A stretch of 64,000 bases of DNA from Planctomycetota bacterium (GCA_027021385.1 JALUUL010000076.1:25284-89283); one strand, 5' to 3'. Shown: positions 44,772 to 57,160, counted from the stretch's first letter. Numbers and translations are program-made. Notes: a model not told the origin generated them from the sequence alone.

Positions 44772-46136
44772 TCAGCCTCCCTCCGCCGGGAGAGGCCGGC
44801 CGTCCTTCGCGTAGAAGACGATCCGGGCTTCGCGGATCCGGCCGCGCAGCCAGTCCCGGAACAGGAACTCCCGGATCTCGGGAAGGATCCGGTCCTCGGG
44901 CGGGGCTTCCCGGAGATCGGAGACGAAGAGGAGGGAGACCCCGCCGAATTCCTCGACCGGGGCCGAGACCTCCCCTCGGCGGAGGGCGAAGAGGGCCTCG
45001 AGCATCCTGGGATCCCAACCCTCCTCGGCCCGGTGCAGCCATCCGAGCCGCCCCTTCGCGACCCGCGCCTCGCTTCCCTCCCCGAACCGCCGGGCGTGGA
45101 CCCGGAAGCTCTCGATCCCGGCGATCTTCCGGGCGAGGTCTCGGAGGATCTTCTTCGCCTCCTCGGTGCTGCGCCCGGGGCCCGTGCGCAGGAAGATCCG
45201 CCAGGCCAAGCGCGCGGGCCCGACCTTGTCGAGCCACTTTCCGCGCTCTCCGCGGAAGGCCTTCCGCACGGCCTCGTCGGGGAACAGGACCCCGCCGAGC
45301 TTCGCGGCGTAGACGCGGGCCAGGAAGGCGTCCTCGTGCTTCAGGTCCTCGAGGGTCCGGCCCTGGGCGTGGAGGAGAGCCTCGAGGTCGAGGCCCGCCT
45401 TCTTCATCTCCGGGCGCGCCGCGGTCTCCTCGGCGATCTTCGCGAGGCGTTCCTCGATGTCCGCGGCCTCGATCCGGATCCCGCGGCGCTCGGCCTCCCG
45501 CGCGAGCAGCCGGAAGGCGGCCATCTGCTTCAGGACGGCCCGCCGATCCTTCGCGACGAGGTTTCGATCCATCGTCCGGCCGAGTTCGACGAGGGAGATC
45601 TCCCGGTCCCCGATCCGGGCGCAGACCTGGGAAGGGAGCTTCGCGGGATCCCGGACGACCCCCTGCCTGCGTTCGGCCTCCTTGACCCAGAGGCGGATCA
45701 TCTCGGGCCGGATCGCGGCCCCCGCCTCGAGACCCATGTCCCGGCGCGTGATCTCCTCGGTCCAGATCGAGAGTTGCAGGTACTCGTCGAACTCCTTCCG
45801 GCTGAGGCCCCGCCCCCGGAGATAGGGGCCGAGCTTCTTGCCGTTCTTCTTCAGGCGGCTCTCGATCAGAGCCAGGCGTGAGGCGACGGCTTCGGGATCC
45901 TTCGCGAGTCCCCGACGGGCCGCCTCCCTCTGGAAGAGAACCCGCGAGACCAGGTGGTCGAGGGCCTGCCGGCCGATCGGCCGCCCCCGGTAGCGGCGGG
46001 CGAGTTCGAGGTGGTACTCGTCCCAGGTCACCGACCCCCCCTCGAAACGGATCGCGTAACGGGGTTCCTGCGGGGGGAACGGAGCGAAGGGAGGGGAGAG
46101 GAGGAGGAGCAGGGGGATCGAGACGGTCTTCGACAT
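44772..46136 (-). CDS. exported PpiC-type peptidyl-prolyl isomerase, SurA-like
   Basis: 454 aa. Signal peptide (SKTVSIPLLLLLSPPFAPF). Two-part organisation like SurA/PrsA: an N-terminal helical chaperone region (LVSRVLFQREAARRG near residue 60, and two further helical blocks) and a C-terminal parvulin-type PpiC domain (HARRFGEGSEARVAKGRLGWL, then LEALFALRRGEVSAPVEEFGGVSLLFV). One PpiC domain is visible; some central segments may be a degenerate second. It would assist folding of exported proteins. It converges on the ygfZ gene with only 3 bp between the stops. Confidence 0.85.
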   Translation of the reverse strand: MSKTVSIPLLLLLSPPFAPFPPQEPRYAIRFEGGSVTWDEYHLELARRYRGRPIGRQALDHLVSRVLFQREAARRGLAKDPEAVASRLALIESRLKKNGKKLGPYLRGRGLSRKEFDEYLQLSIWTEEITRRDMGLEAGAAIRPEMIRLWVKEAERRQGVVRDPAKLPSQVCARIGDREISLVELGRTMDRNLVAKDRRAVLKQMAAFRLLAREAERRGIRIEAADIEERLAKIAEETAARPEMKKAGLDLEALLHAQGRTLEDLKHEDAFLARVYAAKLGGVLFPDEAVRKAFRGERGKWLDKVGPARLAWRIFLRTGPGRSTEEAKKILRDLARKIAGIESFRVHARRFGEGSEARVAKGRLGWLHRAEEGWDPRMLEALFALRRGEVSAPVEEFGGVSLLFVSDLREAPPEDRILPEIREFLFRDWLRGRIREARIVFYAKDGRPLPAEGG

Positions 46137-46234
46137 GCGAGGCGATGGCGCGGGGACGGGGGAACGGGCGTCGCTCCCCGGGGCGGGGACGGCTATCTTG
46201 CCTGCGTCCGGGGGGGACGCGAAAGAAGGAAACG

Positions 46235-48544
<2,310 letters not shown>

Positions 48545-49304
48545 TAGGACGAGGTCCCGAGGATCAGGTGGTCGAGGAGCCGGATGCCCAGAAGGGTTCC
48601 GGCCTCCCGAAGGCGTTCGGTGACGCATTCGTCCTCCCGCGAGGGTTCGGGATCCCCGCTCGGATGGTTGTGGGCGACGACGAGGGCCGCGGCCGCGAGA
48701 CGGAGGGCCGGGCGGAAGACCTCGCGGGGATGCACGATGCTCGTCTGGAGGCTGCCTCGGGACACGAGGCGATGCCCGCGCAGGCGATGGCGGGTGTCGA
48801 GGATCAGGACGTGGAACTCCTCCTGCTGGAGACCGAAGAGGCAGGGCCTGAGGAAGGCCGCGGCGGCCGCGGCTCCGTAGATCGTCCTCCCGAAGCCCGG
48901 AGAGGCGAGGACGGAGCGGCGCCCGATCTCGAAGGCGGCGAGGAGACGGGCGGCCTTCGTGGGTCCGACCCCCCGGAACCGCGCGAGTTCGTAGGCCGAG
49001 CGTTCGCGGAGTCCCTGGAGGCCCCCCGCCCAGGCGAGGAGGCCGCGCGAGGGCTCGGAGACCTCGGTCCCCGTTCCGCTCCTCCCTCCGAGGACCAGGG
49101 CGAGCAACTCCTCGGAACGGAGGCTCCTCGCGCCCCGTCCGATCAGCCTTCGGCGGATCCCCGCCAGGTCCCTCCCTCTCTCTCCGTGCTCCGGCATCCG
49201 CGCTCCTTTCTCCGGGACCGGTCTCGGCCAACGGATCCACGGCGCGGACGCCAAAGGTTTTTTCGAAGGCGGGGAAGCCCTTCAGGAGGGGCCGGGGAGG
49301 AGGG

Positions 49305-50567
49305 TCATTCCCGTCCCGGGCGGGCGGCCCCCAGGGAGGCGAGGACGCGGTCGCGCAGTCCGTTCCTGTCGAAGCCGTAGACCTTGCGCAGGGCCAGGTC
49401 CTCGGCCTCCGGTCCGAGGCGGCGGAGCCGTTCGCAGAACGCGAGGAGTCCCCGCTCCCCCCGCTCGGCAAGGAGGAAGGAGACCATCTCCAGGCTCGCC
49501 GCGTAGAGAAGGGTCGCGGTCTCGTTCCGCTCCTGCTGCACGAAGGGGTGGTCCAGGAGCTTCCAGGAGGGGAAGTCCCGCCGCAGCAGGGACCTGCCGG
49601 AAGCCGGGTCCTTGCCCTCGCACCACTGGGCCAGGCCCTCGTGGAGCCAGGGGGACAGTCCGGGGATCCGGCGCGCGAGGAAGGCGTGGGTCATCTCGTG
49701 CACGGCGAGGGCGCGGAAGACCCTGCGCCTGCGGCTCCACTCCTCGAGCGGGAGGCGCACCTTGCCGTCGAACCAGGCCCGGGCCCAGGAGGCGGGGGAC
49801 TCGAGGGCGACGAAGCGTTCCCGGTCGTAGAGGATGACGAGGATGCGTTCCCGGGGCGCGAAGCCGAGACGTTCCCGGAGCCTCTCGTGTTCCTTCTCCA
49901 GGAGGGCGAGGAGGCGGTCCGCGTTCCGCCGGGCCTCCGGGGATTCCGCGGGGTAGCGGAGCCGGGTCCTCGAGCCGCGCTTCTCCGCGAAGTCGCGTTC
50001 CAGCTCGGCGTCCGCGAGGATCGTCCGGAGCAGGCGGTCGAGGCGCGGGTCTCGAGCCCGGCCTCCCGGAGTTTCGCGGAGGAGGCGGGCCGCTTCCCGG
50101 TAGGCCCCCCGCCGATGCAGGAGGCGGGCGAGGTCGATACGGGGGTTCACGCGCTCCGGGTCCAGGGCGAGGACCCTGCGCAGGCTGGATTCCGCCTCGC
50201 GGACCCGGTTGCCGGCGATCTGGCTCTCGGCCAGCGCCCGCCAGGGCTTCGGGTCGGCGGGCATCCAGCGGGCCGCCTCCCGGAAGAGCGCCCGGGCCCG
50301 GGAGGGGTCCCCGTTCCTCGTGAAGGCCTGGCCGAGGAGGAAGGCGCAGGCGCCCAGGTTCCGGCGGAGTTCGGGGTCGTTCGGATCCCGGGCCAGGGCT
50401 TCCCGCAGCAGGGCGTAGGCCTTCCCGAGGTCGCCGGATTCGACCGCAGCGCGGATCCTCGGAATCCGTTCCTTCGTGGAAGCCCGACGCTGGCCCGGGG
50501 CCGGGGCCGCGAGGAGGGAAAGAGCGAGGAGGAAGGCGAGGCTCGAGGTTCCGGAGGTCGTATCCAT
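49305..50567 (-). CDS. exported TPR protein with HExxH gluzincin-like domain
   Basis: 420 aa. Signal peptide (SSLAFLLALSLLAAPAPG). TPR-like repeats at residues ~35-185 (LGKAYALLREALARDPNDPELRRNLGACAFL and two more). A protease domain follows, with zinc motif HEMTH and the distal Glu in WLHEGLAQWCEG. Same composition as the larger protein at the start of the window, in reverse domain order. Substrate unknown. It lies 120 bp downstream of the Ser/Thr kinase gene on the same strand; a functional link is only suggested. Confidence 0.85.
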   Translation of the reverse strand: MDTTSGTSSLAFLLALSLLAAPAPGQRRASTKERIPRIRAAVESGDLGKAYALLREALARDPNDPELRRNLGACAFLLGQAFTRNGDPSRARALFREAARWMPADPKPWRALAESQIAGNRVREAESSLRRVLALDPERVNPRIDLARLLHRRGAYREAARLLRETPGGRARDPRLDRLLRTILADAELERDFAEKRGSRTRLRYPAESPEARRNADRLLALLEKEHERLRERLGFAPRERILVILYDRERFVALESPASWARAWFDGKVRLPLEEWSRRRRVFRALAVHEMTHAFLARRIPGLSPWLHEGLAQWCEGKDPASGRSLLRRDFPSWKLLDHPFVQQERNETATLLYAASLEMVSFLLAERGERGLLAFCERLRRLGPEAEDLALRKVYGFDRNGLRDRVLASLGAARPGRE

Positions 50568-50687
50568 GTCCGGTCTATCGACCGGGCGCCGGTCCGTCCT
50601 GTTCCTCTCCGGGGAGGGGCCCGAGCCCCGGGCAGAACCTGAGGGCCTCCTGGAAGAAGGGCCAGGCCGTTTCTTTCCGTTCCACCG

Positions 50688-51779
50688 CTAGCGCCTCCGC
50701 CGCCGCGGGCGCCGTCCCGCGGCGGGGCGGCGCCGGCGCCTCGAGGGCGAGGTCCTTGCGGTGGGGGACGGAGGCGTGGCGGGATCGGTCTCGGGCCTCC
50801 ACTTCTCCGCGAGTTCGGCGAGGATCTCGTCCGGCGTCTGGAAGCGGATCTCCCGGTCCTTGGCGAGCATCTTCTCGAGGAAATAGTGGAGGAGGGGGGA
50901 GAGGCGGAAGGCGCGGAGGCGCTCCGTCGAGAGCGGTTCCCCGACCTGGGAGCGGAGGGTGCGGGGATCCTCCCCGGTCCCGAAGGGCGGTTCGCCGGTC
51001 GCGAGGTGGAAGAGGGTCGCGCCGAGGGAATAGATGTCGGCCCGCGCGTCCAGGTCGGCGAGCCCCCGCGCCTGTTCGGGTGAGATGTAGGCGATCGTCC
51101 CGACCGTGCGTCCACCTCCCCGGAGGTCGCCCTCGCGGACGGCGAAGCCGAGATCGCAGAGAACGATCCGCCCGTCCCCGTCCCGGAGGAGGTTTCCGGG
51201 CTTGAGGTCCCGGTGCACGAGGCCCCGCTCGCGGAGGAATCGGAGGGTCCGAGCGACTTGCCGCGCGATGTCGAGGAGCGCGTCCTCGGCGAAGGGGCCG
51301 TCCCGCTCGAGGGCCCGCTCGAGGTCCTCTCCGCGGATCAACTCCATCACGAGGAAGTACTGGCCGTGGTCGCGGGCGAGCCGGTATCCCTTCAGGAGGC
51401 CCGGATGCTCGAGTTCGCAGAGCAGGCGGGCCTCCTCCAGGAATCGCCGGAGGCGCTTCGGATCCCTCGCCTGTTCCTCGCGGCAGAGCTTGACCGCGTA
51501 GGTCCGGCCGTCCCGTCGGTCCCGGACCGCGAAGACCCGCGCCGTCCGTCCCTCGCCGAGGAGTTCGAGGCGTTCGTAGCGGGTGAACGAGGGCTCGGCC
51601 CCGAGCCGGTTCGCCCGGAGCCGCTCCGCCTCCTCGGCCGCCATCAGCCCGAAGCGCGCGAGGAGGTCGGGAGGGCTTTCGCCCTCCCTCGCCCCGGCCA
51701 GGGCCTCCCGCATCGCCGTTCCGGACACGAAGCCCAGATGCACGAGGCCGGCCAGGAATCGAGCGTCTTTTGGGTCCAT
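50688..51779 (-). CDS. Hanks-type Ser/Thr protein kinase
   Basis: 363 aa. Kinase domain at residues ~65-330: glycine-rich loop [13 protein letters not shown], catalytic Lys in [16 protein letters not shown] loop, DLG (in place of DFG) in [11 protein letters not shown], and the activation-segment SPEQARG motif. A 60-residue N-terminal helical region precedes it, and a very basic Arg/Pro tail ends the protein ([14 protein letters not shown]); no TM helix is seen. All catalytic residues appear present apart from the Phe of DFG, which is often replaced in bacterial kinases. Divergent from thiS. Confidence 0.9.
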   Translation of the reverse strand: MDPKDARFLAGLVHLGFVSGTAMREALAGAREGESPPDLLARFGLMAAEEAERLRANRLGAEPSFTRYERLELLGEGRTARVFAVRDRRDGRTYAVKLCREEQARDPKRLRRFLEEARLLCELEHPGLLKGYRLARDHGQYFLVMELIRGEDLERALERDGPFAEDALLDIARQVARTLRFLRERGLVHRDLKPGNLLRDGDGRIVLCDLGFAVREGDLRGGGRTVGTIAYISPEQARGLADLDARADIYSLGATLFHLATGEPPFGTGEDPRTLRSQVGEPLSTERLRAFRLSPLLHYFLEKMLAKDREIRFQTPDEILAELAEKWRPETDPATPPSPTARTSPSRRRRRPAAGRRPRRRRR

Positions 51780-51860
51780 CGAGGAGTCCTCGGCGGGCGG
51801 TCCGCCGCGTACCCCCGGTCCCGGGAGGCGAGGGGACCGCGGGGCTTCGAGGGTCGCGGC

Positions 51861-51888
51861 TTGGATTCGGGACGCGACATGCTACAAG
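51861..51888 (+). promoter_or_regulatory. candidate promoter for thiS operon
   Basis: TTGGAT (51861-51866) and TACAAG (51883-51888), 16 bases apart, with an extended -10 TGC just before the second box, 25 bases before the thiS start at 51914. Match to consensus is only moderate. No TPP riboswitch blocks were found here. Confidence 0.35.
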
Positions 51889-51913
51889 AGGCCCGTTCCC
51901 GGAGAACACAGGA

Positions 51914-52144
51914 ATGACCGAAGGGGAGACGGAACGACTGCTCGAAGTCCGGATCAACGGCGGGATCCGTCGCGTTCGGGGCCCGCTGACCCTCGCAGAC
52001 CTCCTCCGGGAACTCGGCCTCCCCGGGGGAAGGGGGGTGGCCGTCGAACGGAACTCGAGGATCGTCAAGCGGGGGGACTGGGCGGCGACCCGGATCGAGG
52101 ACGGAGACCGCTTGGAGATCGTGACCCTCGTCGGGGGAGGATGA
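51914..52144 (+). CDS. thiS: sulfur carrier protein ThiS
   Basis: 76 aa. Ubiquitin-like beta-grasp; the C-terminus ends with a Gly-Gly-Gly after VTLV, matching the diglycine tail that is adenylated and thiocarboxylated. [17 protein letters not shown] is the core strand-helix region. Overlaps thiG by 4 bases. No ThiF, ThiE or ThiH partner is in the window. Confidence 0.9.
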   Translation: MTEGETERLLEVRINGGIRRVRGPLTLADLLRELGLPGGRGVAVERNSRIVKRGDWAATRIEDGDRLEIVTLVGGG

Positions 52145-52974
52145 CGGAGATGGGCGACGCGCCGTACAGGAATCCCGAGGCTCCGGTCGATCGCCCCCTC
52201 GTGATCGGGGAATACGAATTCGCCTCCCGCCTCCTCGTCGGGACCGGGAAATACGCGTCCTACGCGCAGATGGTCGAGGCCCTCGAAGCCTCGGGGACGG
52301 ATTGCGTGACGGTCGCCGTCCGGCGTCTCGACCTCGACGCTCCGAAGGGCGAGGGGCTTTGCGACCACCTGGATCGAGAACGCTACAAGCTGCTTCCGAA
52401 CACCGCGGGCTGCTTCGACGCCGACAGCGCGATCCGCGCCGCGCGGCTGGGGCGCGAACTCGGATTCTCGGACATGGTCAAGCTCGAGGTCCTGGGCGAC
52501 CCGAAGACCCTGCTGCCCGACGCGGTCGGCACGCTGGAGGCGGCGAAGGTCCTCGTCGGCGAGGGCTTCACGGTGCTCGCCTACACCTCCGACGATCCGG
52601 TTCTCGCGAAGAAGCTCGAGGACCTGGGCTGCGCGGCCGTCATGCCGGCGGGTTCTCCGATCGGATCCGGCCAGGGGATCCTGAACCCCCTGAACCTCTC
52701 CTTCATCCTCGAGAGCATCGAGGTCCCGGTGTTGATCGACGCCGGGGTCGGGACGGCCTCCGACGTCGCGATCGCGATGGAACTCGGAGCCGACGGCGTG
52801 CTGCTGAACACCGGCATCGCGGGGGCGAGGGACCCCGTCCTCATGGCGAAGGCCATGAAGGAGGCCTGTCTCGCCGGGAGGCGGGCCTGGCTGGCCGGCA
52901 GGATCCCGAAGAAGCCCTACGCGAGCGCCAGTTCCCCCGGGCGGGGGGTGATCGGCGGCCGCGCCGAGGCGTGA
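52141..52974 (+). CDS. thiG: thiazole synthase ThiG
   Basis: 277 aa. TIM-barrel enzyme making the thiazole ring from ThiS-thiocarboxylate. Family motifs: [12 protein letters not shown] near the start, [50 protein letters not shown], and [20 protein letters not shown]. Starts at the thiS stop (ATGA) and ends at a GTGA overlap with the protease gene. Confidence 0.96.
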   Translation: MTEMGDAPYRNPEAPVDRPLVIGEYEFASRLLVGTGKYASYAQMVEALEASGTDCVTVAVRRLDLDAPKGEGLCDHLDRERYKLLPNTAGCFDADSAIRAARLGRELGFSDMVKLEVLGDPKTLLPDAVGTLEAAKVLVGEGFTVLAYTSDDPVLAKKLEDLGCAAVMPAGSPIGSGQGILNPLNLSFILESIEVPVLIDAGVGTASDVAIAMELGADGVLLNTGIAGARDPVLMAKAMKEACLAGRRAWLAGRIPKKPYASASSPGRGVIGGRAEA

Positions 52975-53723
52975 CCGCGCCCAAGAAAGCCTCCCCGGCG
53001 GGGGGAGGGGGGGGCCTCGGCGGCCCGCTCTTCGGGCTGGGGGCTTCCCTCGTCATCCTTGGGCTGCCGTATCTCCTCCTGACCGCGATCTACGTCCTGC
53101 TCTACGGGCCCTCCCCTCCCGAGGAGGTCCTGAAGCGGGAGGGCTGGCTCCTCGCGTTGTTGCAGGGCCCCTGCCAGCTCGCCGCCCTCGGGGTCGCCGT
53201 CGCCTTGGTCCGGGGGGGCGGAGCCCGGGCCCGCCGGAACCTCGGTCTCACGGGCGGCCCCCTCCGCGGGTTCCTGACCGGGCTGCGGATGTACCTTCCC
53301 CTTGGTGGGATCTGGTGGATCCTGGCCCTCCTCTACCTGCAGGTCTGCCGGATCTACGGACTCGAGGTCGGCCCCCAGGAAGCCCAGACGATCCTCGTCT
53401 CCCCCGCCTCCCCCTCCTGGGCTGTTCCCCTCCTCGTCGTCGAGATCGTCCTCCTGGGTCCCCTCTTCGAGGAGACGGCCTTCCGGGGTTTCCTCTTCGG
53501 GACCTTGAAGGAACGACTGCCCTGGTGGCCCGCGGCGGTCGCGTCCTCCGCCCTCTTCGGGCTCCTGCACGGGGCGGTCTACGCCCCGCCCCTCCTCCTC
53601 CTCGGCCTCATGCTCTGCTGGCTCCGGGACCGGCCCGGCGGGCTCTGGGCCTCCTTCGGCCTCCATGCCGCCCACAACGGGCTTGTCGTCGCCCTGATCC
53701 TGGCCCAGAAGGCCCCTCTTTGA
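52971..53723 (+). CDS. CPBP-type intramembrane metalloprotease
   Basis: 250 aa from GTG at 52971, overlapping thiG by 4 bases. About seven hydrophobic segments. The Abi/CPBP signature is complete: [11 protein letters not shown], then FGLLHG, then HAAHN. Members cleave membrane-embedded substrates or modify proteins; the substrate is unknown. The first ~20 residues are Gly-rich and contain G6 and G8 runs at the DNA level (53000-53014). Confidence 0.88.
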   Translation: MTAPKKASPAGGGGGLGGPLFGLGASLVILGLPYLLLTAIYVLLYGPSPPEEVLKREGWLLALLQGPCQLAALGVAVALVRGGGARARRNLGLTGGPLRGFLTGLRMYLPLGGIWWILALLYLQVCRIYGLEVGPQEAQTILVSPASPSWAVPLLVVEIVLLGPLFEETAFRGFLFGTLKERLPWWPAAVASSALFGLLHGAVYAPPLLLLGLMLCWLRDRPGGLWASFGLHAAHNGLVVALILAQKAPL

Positions 53724-53751
53724 CCTCTCCAGCCTCTTCCCCGCCCGCGCC

Positions 53752-54285
53752 ATGGTCCGAATTCCCGAAGACTACGAGATCCAGACCCATCCGAACATGA
53801 AGGGACGCTTCCGCCGTCTCGAGGGGGGCGCCCTCGTCGCCGAGGGCGTCGTCCTCGTCGGGGACCTGCGTCTCGCCGCGGACGCGAACCTCTGGTTCGG
53901 AACCGTGCTCCGGGGGGACGACGAACCGATCGAGGTCGGCGAGGCGACGAATATCCAGGACGGCTGCGTCGTTCACGTGGACATCGGGCATCCGACCCGG
54001 ATCGGGAAGCGCGTCAGCATCGGGCACAAGGCGATGATCCATGGCTGCACGATCGAGGACTCCTGCCTGATCGGCATGGGGGCGATCCTTCTGACCGGCT
54101 GCAGGATCGGGGAGCGGAGCATCGTCGGAGCCGGGGCCCTCGTTCCCGAGGGGGTTGTCATCCCCCCGAGGTCCCTCGTGCTCGGGATGCCTGGGAAGGT
54201 CCGGCGGGAGATCCGGCCCGAGGAAGCGGAGGATCAGGACCGCCGCGCCCGGCATTATGTGGAGAGGGCGCGCAGCTATCTCTGA
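53752..54285 (+). CDS. gamma-class carbonic anhydrase-like hexapeptide protein
   Basis: 177 aa with left-handed beta-helix hexapeptide repeats. The metal histidines of the gamma-carbonic anhydrase branch are in place: VVHVD, then GHKAMIHGC. The family includes active carbonic anhydrases and acetyltransferase-like YrdA/CaiE proteins; activity is not certain. 28 bp downstream of the CPBP gene, in the same operon-like run. Confidence 0.9.
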   Translation: MVRIPEDYEIQTHPNMKGRFRRLEGGALVAEGVVLVGDLRLAADANLWFGTVLRGDDEPIEVGEATNIQDGCVVHVDIGHPTRIGKRVSIGHKAMIHGCTIEDSCLIGMGAILLTGCRIGERSIVGAGALVPEGVVIPPRSLVLGMPGKVRREIRPEEAEDQDRRARHYVERARSYL

Positions 54286-54328
54286 CTCCCGGATCGTCCG
54301 GGGCGGCGCCCCAGGAACGGAGGCTTGG

Positions 54329-55042
54329 ATGGACACGGAGACCGGCGGAAGGGACCTGATCGCTCCATCGTTGCTGTCGGCCGACTTCGCGCGGCTGGGC
54401 GAGGGGGTGCGGCTCTCGGAGGCCGCGGGCGCGGACTGGCACCACGTCGACGTCATGGACGGCCACTTCGTCCCGAACCTGACGATCGGGCCGCCGGTCG
54501 TCCGCGCCCTGGCCGCCGTGGCCGAACGCCCCTTGGACGTGCACCTGATGATCTCCGACCCCTGGAGGCTTGCCGAGGCCTTCCTGGACGCCGGGGCCGC
54601 GGGGCTGACCTTCCACGCCGAGATCCTGGACCGGGGGGATCCGGGCCGGCTCTTCGACCTCTGCGAAAGCCGGGGCCGGCGGGCGGCGCTCGCCGTCAAC
54701 CCCGAGACGCCCCTGGACCCCGTCCTGCCCTGGCTCGAGCGCCTGGACATGGTCCTCGTCATGAGCGTCCGTCCGGGTTTCGCCGGCCAGGATTTCCTTC
54801 CCGAGGTCCTGGCCAAGACCCGCGAACTCAGGGAGGAGAGGGGGTGGGAGGGGGACATCCAGATGGACGGGGGCATCAACCGCCACAACCTCCGCGCCTG
54901 CAAGGATGCGGGCTGCAACGTCTTCGTCGCGGGGTCCGCCCTCTTCCGGGCCCCCGACATGGCCGAGGAGATCGCCCTCTTCCGTTCGATCCTGGCGGGG
55001 GGGGAGGATCGAGTCTTGGGGGCGGATCCGCCCCTGTTATGA
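54329..55042 (+). CDS. rpe: ribulose-phosphate 3-epimerase
   Basis: 237 aa from ATG at 54329, with GGAACGGAGG upstream. TIM-barrel enzyme of the pentose phosphate pathway. Signatures: IAPSLLSADFARLGE, WHHVDVMDGHFVPNLTIGP, LDVHLMI, VLVMSVRPGFAGQDF, and QMDGGI with the catalytic Asp. Length slightly above the usual 220-230. Confidence 0.95.
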   Translation: MDTETGGRDLIAPSLLSADFARLGEGVRLSEAAGADWHHVDVMDGHFVPNLTIGPPVVRALAAVAERPLDVHLMISDPWRLAEAFLDAGAAGLTFHAEILDRGDPGRLFDLCESRGRRAALAVNPETPLDPVLPWLERLDMVLVMSVRPGFAGQDFLPEVLAKTRELREERGWEGDIQMDGGINRHNLRACKDAGCNVFVAGSALFRAPDMAEEIALFRSILAGGEDRVLGADPPLL

Positions 55043-55083
55043 TCGGCCCCTTCCGCGGGGGGAGCCGCGGAGAAAGAGGAACG

Positions 55084-55959
55084 ATGGCCTGGACGCGCTT
55101 CGGCAAGAAGAAGGACATGCCCGGCGGGCTTTGGATCAAGTGCGAAGCCTGCGGGAACATGATCTTCCGCAAGGACTTCCCGGGTTCGAAGGTCTGTCCC
55201 GAATGCGGGCATCATTTCCCCCTCGGGGCCGAGGCGAGGCTCCGGATGACCCTGGACGAGGGGAGTTTCGAGGAGTTCTGGGCCGACATGAGGACGATCG
55301 ACCGCCTGGGCTTCGTCGATCGCGCTCCCTACAAGGAAAAGATCGAGAAGACGATCAAGAAGGCGGGCCGGAACGAGGCCATCGTGACGGGGATCGGCGC
55401 CATCGCGGGGATGCCCCTCGCGATCGGAGTCATGGACTTCCAGTTCCTCGGCGGATCGATGGGGGTCGTCGTCGGCGAGAAGGTGGCCCGCCTCGTCGAA
55501 CTCGCGAGGGAACGGTCGCTGCCTCTCGTGATCTTCTGCGCCTCGGGAGGCGCGCGCATGCACGAGGGGGCGCTCTCCCTGATGCAGATGGCCAAGTCCT
55601 GCGCGACCCTGAAGCGCTTCCAGGACGGGGGGGGATTCTACGTTTCGGTCCTGACGAACCCCACGACCGGGGGGGTCACGGCTTCCTTCGCGACGGTGGC
55701 GGACGTGATCCTGGCCGAACCGGGGGCCCTGATCGGCTTCGCCGGTCCCCGGGTCATCAAGACGACCCTCAAGCAGGACCTTCCGAAGGGTTTCCAGAAA
55801 GCGGAGTTCCTCCTCGAGAAGGGGCAGATCGACCGGATCGTGCCGAGGGACCGGATGCGCCCCGAACTCGCGCGCCTGATCGCCTACGCCACCGGCCGCG
55901 ATCCGCTTCCCCTCAAGGAGATCACGGGGGATCCCGGAGGCGAGGTCCAGGCGGGGTGA
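55084..55959 (+). CDS. accD: acetyl-CoA carboxylase carboxyltransferase subunit beta
   Basis: 291 aa. N-terminal zinc ribbon KCEACG and VCPECG, then the crotonase-like carboxyltransferase core with GGARMHEGALSLMQM and TTGGVTASFATVADVI. Partner AccA is not in the window. RBS AGAGGAACG directly before ATG. A weak stem (CCCG/CGGG) followed by GTTTTTC just after the stop may be a terminator. Confidence 0.95.
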   Translation: MAWTRFGKKKDMPGGLWIKCEACGNMIFRKDFPGSKVCPECGHHFPLGAEARLRMTLDEGSFEEFWADMRTIDRLGFVDRAPYKEKIEKTIKKAGRNEAIVTGIGAIAGMPLAIGVMDFQFLGGSMGVVVGEKVARLVELARERSLPLVIFCASGGARMHEGALSLMQMAKSCATLKRFQDGGGFYVSVLTNPTTGGVTASFATVADVILAEPGALIGFAGPRVIKTTLKQDLPKGFQKAEFLLEKGQIDRIVPRDRMRPELARLIAYATGRDPLPLKEITGDPGGEVQAG

Positions 55960-55961
55960 GG

Positions 55962-55982
55962 CCCGCGGGATCGGGTTTTTCA
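55962..55982 (+). terminator. possible weak intrinsic terminator after accD
   Basis: GCCCGCGGGATCGGG followed by TTTTT just after the stop. The stem is short (4-5 bp) so it may be inefficient; genes downstream are on the same strand. Confidence 0.3.
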
Positions 55983-56071
55983 GGGAGACGAAGGCCGGGG
56001 AGGATCGAGCCTCCCGTTTCGTTCACAGTCGGATTCCTTTGATTTTCTACGGTAAGGACAGGGTGAAGAAC

Positions 56072-57148
56072 ATGAATGAGACGCGGCGCGCGGCTGCGGT
56101 GTTTCTGGATTTCGAGAACATCTATTTCGGGTTTCTGCACCAGGGCGAGAACTCGGAGCCGGACAAGAAACTGACTCTCGACAAGGTCCTGCTCCTGTTG
56201 TCGAGGCTCCGCGAGGAGCTGGCCGATCGCGGGGAGAACCTGGTCCTCGGACGTTCGTATTCCAGTTTCGACGAGTATCCCGGTTCCGACGCGGCCCTCC
56301 CCCTATCCCTGATGGGTTTCGATCCGCAGTACGTCGTCAAGTTCCGGGGGAAGAACTCCGCCGACCTCGCTCTCTCCCTCGACCTCCTCGAGGTCCTCCT
56401 GACCCGCAAGGACATCGGGCTCTTCGTCATCGTCGGCGGGGACAGGGACTACATTCCGGTTTCCCGAAAGGTGCTGGAGGCGGGCCGGGATCTCCTGATC
56501 GTCTCCCTGGAGGACTCGACGAGCGGGGATCTCGTCGACCGGGTCGGGAAGGATCGATTCGTGAACGCCCTCCGCCTCCTCGAAACCCGGGGCGTCCTTT
56601 CCGGGGCGGCGGCGGAGTCGGGGGAGGTCCGGGTCGAGGACGAGGACTCCGGAAACGGCCACCCGCGGGAGCCGAAGGAGCCGCCGGACGAGGCGGAGGC
56701 CCGCGCGAGAGAGGTCCGAGCGGAGCCTCGCCGGCACAGGACCGTGGGACACCGGGGCGCCCGGGTGCTGGGCCGCATCGAACTCGGACACGGGAGCCGC
56801 TGGTCCCCGATCAGCGACGAGGAGGCCTGCGGGGAGGAGAACCGGAGGAAGTTGATCCGTCTCCTCGAGGAACTGACCGACCGCTACCTGGAGAAGGCCC
56901 AGTCGAACGAGATCTGGCTCGGTCCCCTCCTGAAGCGGGAGATGACCGAGGTCTTCCCGAGGCTTTCCCATCCCCAGCGGAGACGACTGGTCAATCTCCT
57001 GAAGGAGGAAGGGGTCATCCGGATCGAGGAACGCCAGAGCCAGACCGGCCCCCATCCCTATTCGGTCGTCATCCTGAACCCCGAGGAGGACGGGGAAGAG
57101 GAGGGGGACGGGGAGCGGGAGGAGTCGGAGGTCCGGGAAACGACCTGA
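56072..57148 (+). CDS. NYN/PIN-like RNase domain protein with acidic linker and C-terminal winged-helix-like region
   Basis: 358 aa from ATG at 56072; an in-frame TTG at 56039 would add 11 residues. LabA/NYN nuclease-like fold at residues ~5-170: the metal-binding acids are in VFLDFENIY (Asp13), NSADLALSLD and VIVGGDRDYIPVS. A low-complexity, highly charged linker follows. The region from about 245 to 345 (LIRLLEELTDRYLEKAQSN, RRLVNLLKEEGVIRIEER) resembles a small winged-helix or OST-HTH domain as in LabA/MARF1 proteins. It may cleave or silence RNA. It is 12 bp upstream of two orphan peptide permease genes. Confidence 0.82.
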   Translation: MNETRRAAAVFLDFENIYFGFLHQGENSEPDKKLTLDKVLLLLSRLREELADRGENLVLGRSYSSFDEYPGSDAALPLSLMGFDPQYVVKFRGKNSADLALSLDLLEVLLTRKDIGLFVIVGGDRDYIPVSRKVLEAGRDLLIVSLEDSTSGDLVDRVGKDRFVNALRLLETRGVLSGAAAESGEVRVEDEDSGNGHPREPKEPPDEAEARAREVRAEPRRHRTVGHRGARVLGRIELGHGSRWSPISDEEACGEENRRKLIRLLEELTDRYLEKAQSNEIWLGPLLKREMTEVFPRLSHPQRRRLVNLLKEEGVIRIEERQSQTGPHPYSVVILNPEEDGEEEGDGEREESEVRETT

Positions 57149-57160
57149 GGTTTCCGGCCG

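Noticed and set aside
51780..51913. Possible TPP riboswitch upstream of thiS-thiG
   Set aside because: The region lacks the conserved TPP blocks (CTGAGA and ACCTGA-type), is only 134 bases, and is shared with a divergent kinase promoter.
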